A stretch of 7,005 nucleotides of DNA, taken from positions 1 through 7,005 of the forward strand of contig JBDRDO010000085.1 of NCBI GenBank assembly GCA_043820655.1, written 5' to 3'. A program made the position numbers and the translations under genes. Below the pieces are notes generated by a model. The model did not search any database. It was not told where the DNA came from and saw only the letters and a list, made by a program, of their open reading frames with translations. Source of the DNA: JAZDEL01 sp043820655 (lineage in GTDB: Archaea; Iainarchaeota; Iainarchaeia; Iainarchaeales; JAZDEL01). Positions within the stretch are counted from its first letter, which is position 1; each line of letters opens with the position of its first letter. Below are positions 5,698 through 7,005 of the stretch, piece after piece.

Positions 5698-6525
5698 CTA
5701 TGCATCAAGTTCGATTTCCCCTTCCTCGGGTTCCTTGTGCTCAATCTCGGAATGCTCTATTATGTAATCCTCAATCCCCGCTGTTATGCGCCCGCGGTAA
5801 ATAAACAGCACCGCAAGCAGAATAACCGTGGCAACTGAAAGTGCCGTAACAATTGCCGAATTCTCGGGCGCGGTGAGGAAGTCAAGCACCCTGTATGAAT
5901 TTACGCTGGGCGCAATTGGTTTCGAAATTTTGTACATTATGCTTATGAAATTTGTGGAAATCCCGCTGAGCAAAATTGTCCCGCCCTCTATCTTTGCCTC
6001 GGAGTACAGCTGCCCCTCCAGCATTTCCGCGCTTGATGGCGGAGAAATTTTAATTGTTGTGGCGCGTGGGATAACTATTATTCCGCCCTGCATATATTCT
6101 ATAAGTTCATTGTCAGGTATTTCCCATATTGTTGCCCTTGGCTCATCGCTCACAATTTTCGCGAAAGGCCCGGCAAGCGAGTATTCAAGGGACAGTGTTC
6201 GCGAGGCATCGTCAAAGCCGACATAACTTTCTTTCAGCCTGTTTCCCGTGCCCTCCCCGAAGTGCGGGTAAAAGAAGTCGTAGTCCACTGTCCATGCCAT
6301 CAGTGAGGGACCGTTCTCCGTTGCGCTTGCCTTAAACTGCTCAAGCTCAAAGCTATGCTCAAAGCCCAGCCGGTAGTGCTCCGTGAAGTTTGCATACCCT
6401 GCCTTGTCCACATCAATTGTTATTTCATGCCCGATTACATTCAGTGCCGAGGCCTGCCCCGCAAGCGCAAGCAATGCCGCAAGCAGAACCACAAACGCAA
6501 ACCCTGCGTGATTTTTCGGTTTCAT
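5698..6525 (-). CDS. Exported single-pass membrane protein with acidic cytoplasmic tail, function unknown
   Basis: From the ATG at 6525 the protein has 275 residues. I reject the in-frame ATG at 6549 because it lies only three bases past the TATA element, upstream of any likely transcript start. Residues 1-27 are a classic signal peptide (Lys2 and Lys4, hydrophobic core VVLLAALLALAG, then AQ-like turn and ASA cleavage site). Residues ~28-220 form an extracytoplasmic domain rich in alternating hydrophobic and polar stretches (for example HEITIDVDKAGYANFTEHYR, TLSLEYSL, TTIKISPP, GTILLSGIS) suggesting beta sandwiches; it contains one N-glycosylation sequon (Asn46-Phe-Thr) and no cysteine. Residues ~224-243 are a transmembrane helix, followed by Arg-Gly-Arg and a ~30-residue Glu-rich tail (HKEPEEGEIELDA). 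The topology is type I. I do not recognise the family; an envelope or sensor role is only a guess. Confidence 0.8.
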   Translation of the reverse strand: MKPKNHAGFAFVVLLAALLALAGQASALNVIGHEITIDVDKAGYANFTEHYRLGFEHSFELEQFKASATENGPSLMAWTVDYDFFYPHFGEGTGNRLKESYVGFDDASRTLSLEYSLAGPFAKIVSDEPRATIWEIPDNELIEYMQGGIIVIPRATTIKISPPSSAEMLEGQLYSEAKIEGGTILLSGISTNFISIMYKISKPIAPSVNSYRVLDFLTAPENSAIVTALSVATVILLAVLFIYRGRITAGIEDYIIEHSEIEHKEPEEGEIELDA

Positions 6526-6551
6526 AACGGTAAGATATACTGTTAACATGG

Positions 6552-6566
6552 TTATATATTTTTTGT
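6552..6566 (-). promoter_or_regulatory. BRE plus TATA box of the exported membrane protein gene
   Basis: On the minus strand this reads as an A-rich TFB recognition element (ACAAAAA) followed by ATATATAA, the best archaeal promoter match in the window. The predicted transcript start near 6530 puts the ATG at 6525 about five bases in, a nearly leaderless message, and rules against the upstream in-frame ATG at 6549. Confidence 0.6.
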
Positions 6567-6622
6567 TTGCCGCAATTGGGAAGAAAACAAAAAAACTTTT
6601 TGTGCGGAAAACACACAGATAG

Positions 6623-6630
6623 CTTTAAAT
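6623..6630 (+). promoter_or_regulatory. Possible TATA element of the metallo-hydrolase gene
   Basis: CTTTAAAT, in the intergenic region divergent from the exported protein gene. It predicts a start near 6653 and a leader of about 36 bases, which would include the AGGTG Shine-Dalgarno site before the ATG at 6689. Confidence 0.4.
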
Positions 6631-6677
6631 TTACAGGAAACCTACTCTATATGTTCTTTATTTTTAGGATAATTTTC

Positions 6678-6682
6678 AGGTG
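6678..6682 (+). promoter_or_regulatory. Shine-Dalgarno site of the metallo-hydrolase gene
   Basis: AGGTG ends six bases before the ATG at 6689, a normal spacing. It supports this start over the out-of-frame ATG at 6651. Confidence 0.5.
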
Positions 6683-6688
6683 TTATAA

Positions 6689-7005
6689 ATGGATCTGCAA
6701 TTCCTTGGGCATTCGTTCTTTAAAATTTCCGGAAAGGACTGCACCATGCTTTTGGATCCGCTTTCAAAATTCACCCCGCGCCCCGACGGCTCGAAGCCTT
6801 TGTTCAAGGCGCCGGCAAAGCTCAAGCCGCTAAAGGACCTGGGGCTTATTCTTGTTTCGCACGAACACACAGACCACTTTGACAAGGGAGCAATAGAGAA
6901 GATTGCGCAGCAATACAATGCCTGTGTTGTCGGCCACGAATCCGTGCTCTCGGAACTTAACCTGCCACGCAATCTCCTGCGTGCGGTTTCAACAGGTGAC
7001 TGCCT
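6689..7005 (+). CDS. Metallo-beta-lactamase-fold hydrolase (UlaG/UPF0173-like), 3'-truncated by the window
   Basis: The frame is open from the ATG at 6689 to the window end, giving 105 complete codons; family members are usually about 200-250 residues, so about half is visible. The N-terminus has the fold's first strands: MDLQFLGHSFFKI (1-13) and CTMLLDPL (18-25, with the Asp-Pro of the UlaG/UPF0173 group). Next comes a loop rich in Pro and Lys, then the metal-binding motif in ILVSHEHTDH (54-63), which fits HxHxDH with His58, His60, Asp62 and His63, and a following segment ACVVGHESVL. These proteins bind two metal ions and hydrolyse ester, lactone or phosphodiester bonds; the substrate cannot be told from this half. 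It is not an antibiotic-resistance enzyme on present evidence. The gene is divergent from the exported membrane protein gene and has its own promoter-like sequence. Confidence 0.88.
   Translation, partial: MDLQFLGHSFFKISGKDCTMLLDPLSKFTPRPDGSKPLFKAPAKLKPLKDLGLILVSHEHTDHFDKGAIEKIAQQYNACVVGHESVLSELNLPRNLLRAVSTGDC

Noticed and set aside
5451..5744. Minus-strand ORF with several Cys and His residues, suggestive of a zinc finger
   Set aside because: It is antisense to both small membrane genes, and the Cys/His residues do not form a spaced metal-binding pattern.
6526..6549. Upstream ATG at 6549 for the exported membrane protein
   Set aside because: It is only three bases past the TATA element and would put eight extra residues ahead of a standard signal peptide that begins with MKPK.
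6567..6833. Plus-strand ORF of 88 codons overlapping the start of the metallo-hydrolase gene, with an ATG at 6651 near the predicted transcript start
   Set aside because: Out of frame with the clearly conserved metallo-beta-lactamase-fold protein, no Shine-Dalgarno site, and a Ser/Arg-rich tail typical of a shadow frame.

Overview
The window reads as a chromosomal segment of an archaeon. The evidence is a replication factor C large subunit with an archaeal layout, a phenylalanyl-tRNA synthetase pair of archaeal type (alpha subunit with a long winged-helix-like N-terminal arm, short beta subunit without the bacterial tRNA-binding and anticodon-binding extensions), a Nob1-type PIN ribonuclease, and TATA-box promoters with short or absent leaders. 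The small, divergent versions of some proteins make a DPANN-type lineage (for example Diapherotrites or Micrarchaeota) plausible, but that placement is a guess. No mobile element, CRISPR array, rRNA or tRNA was seen.

Layout. Bases 1-1304 (+) hold the 3' nine-tenths of rfcL, the clamp-loader large subunit. It converges on the pheS-pheT operon (minus strand, 4458 down to 1301), and the two opposing stop codons overlap by 4 bp. pheS and pheT are joined by a TAATG junction, so their translation is probably coupled. A compact divergent promoter region (4459-4550) with two back-to-back TATA elements separates pheS from a Nob1-like PIN-domain ribonuclease gene (4551-5021, +) that lacks the usual zinc ribbon.

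After a 120-bp spacer come two abutting small membrane-protein genes (5142-5507 and 5508-5678, +) of unknown function; the second, of 56 codons, is easily missed. They converge, with a 19-bp gap, on a minus-strand gene (6525-5698) for an exported single-pass membrane protein with a signal peptide, a beta-rich-looking ectodomain, a C-terminal membrane anchor and an acidic tail. Divergent from it, a metallo-beta-lactamase-fold hydrolase begins at 6689 and runs off the window end.

The first half is therefore information processing (replication clamp loading, Phe-tRNA charging, probable rRNA 3'-end maturation) and the second half is poorly characterised envelope and metabolic genes. Nothing here is a clear new defence or mobile system. 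The points most worth a second look are the zinc-ribbon-less Nob1, altered active-site peptides in PheS, tiny ORFs in the pheS leader and in the leader of the membrane-gene pair, and the orphan membrane genes.
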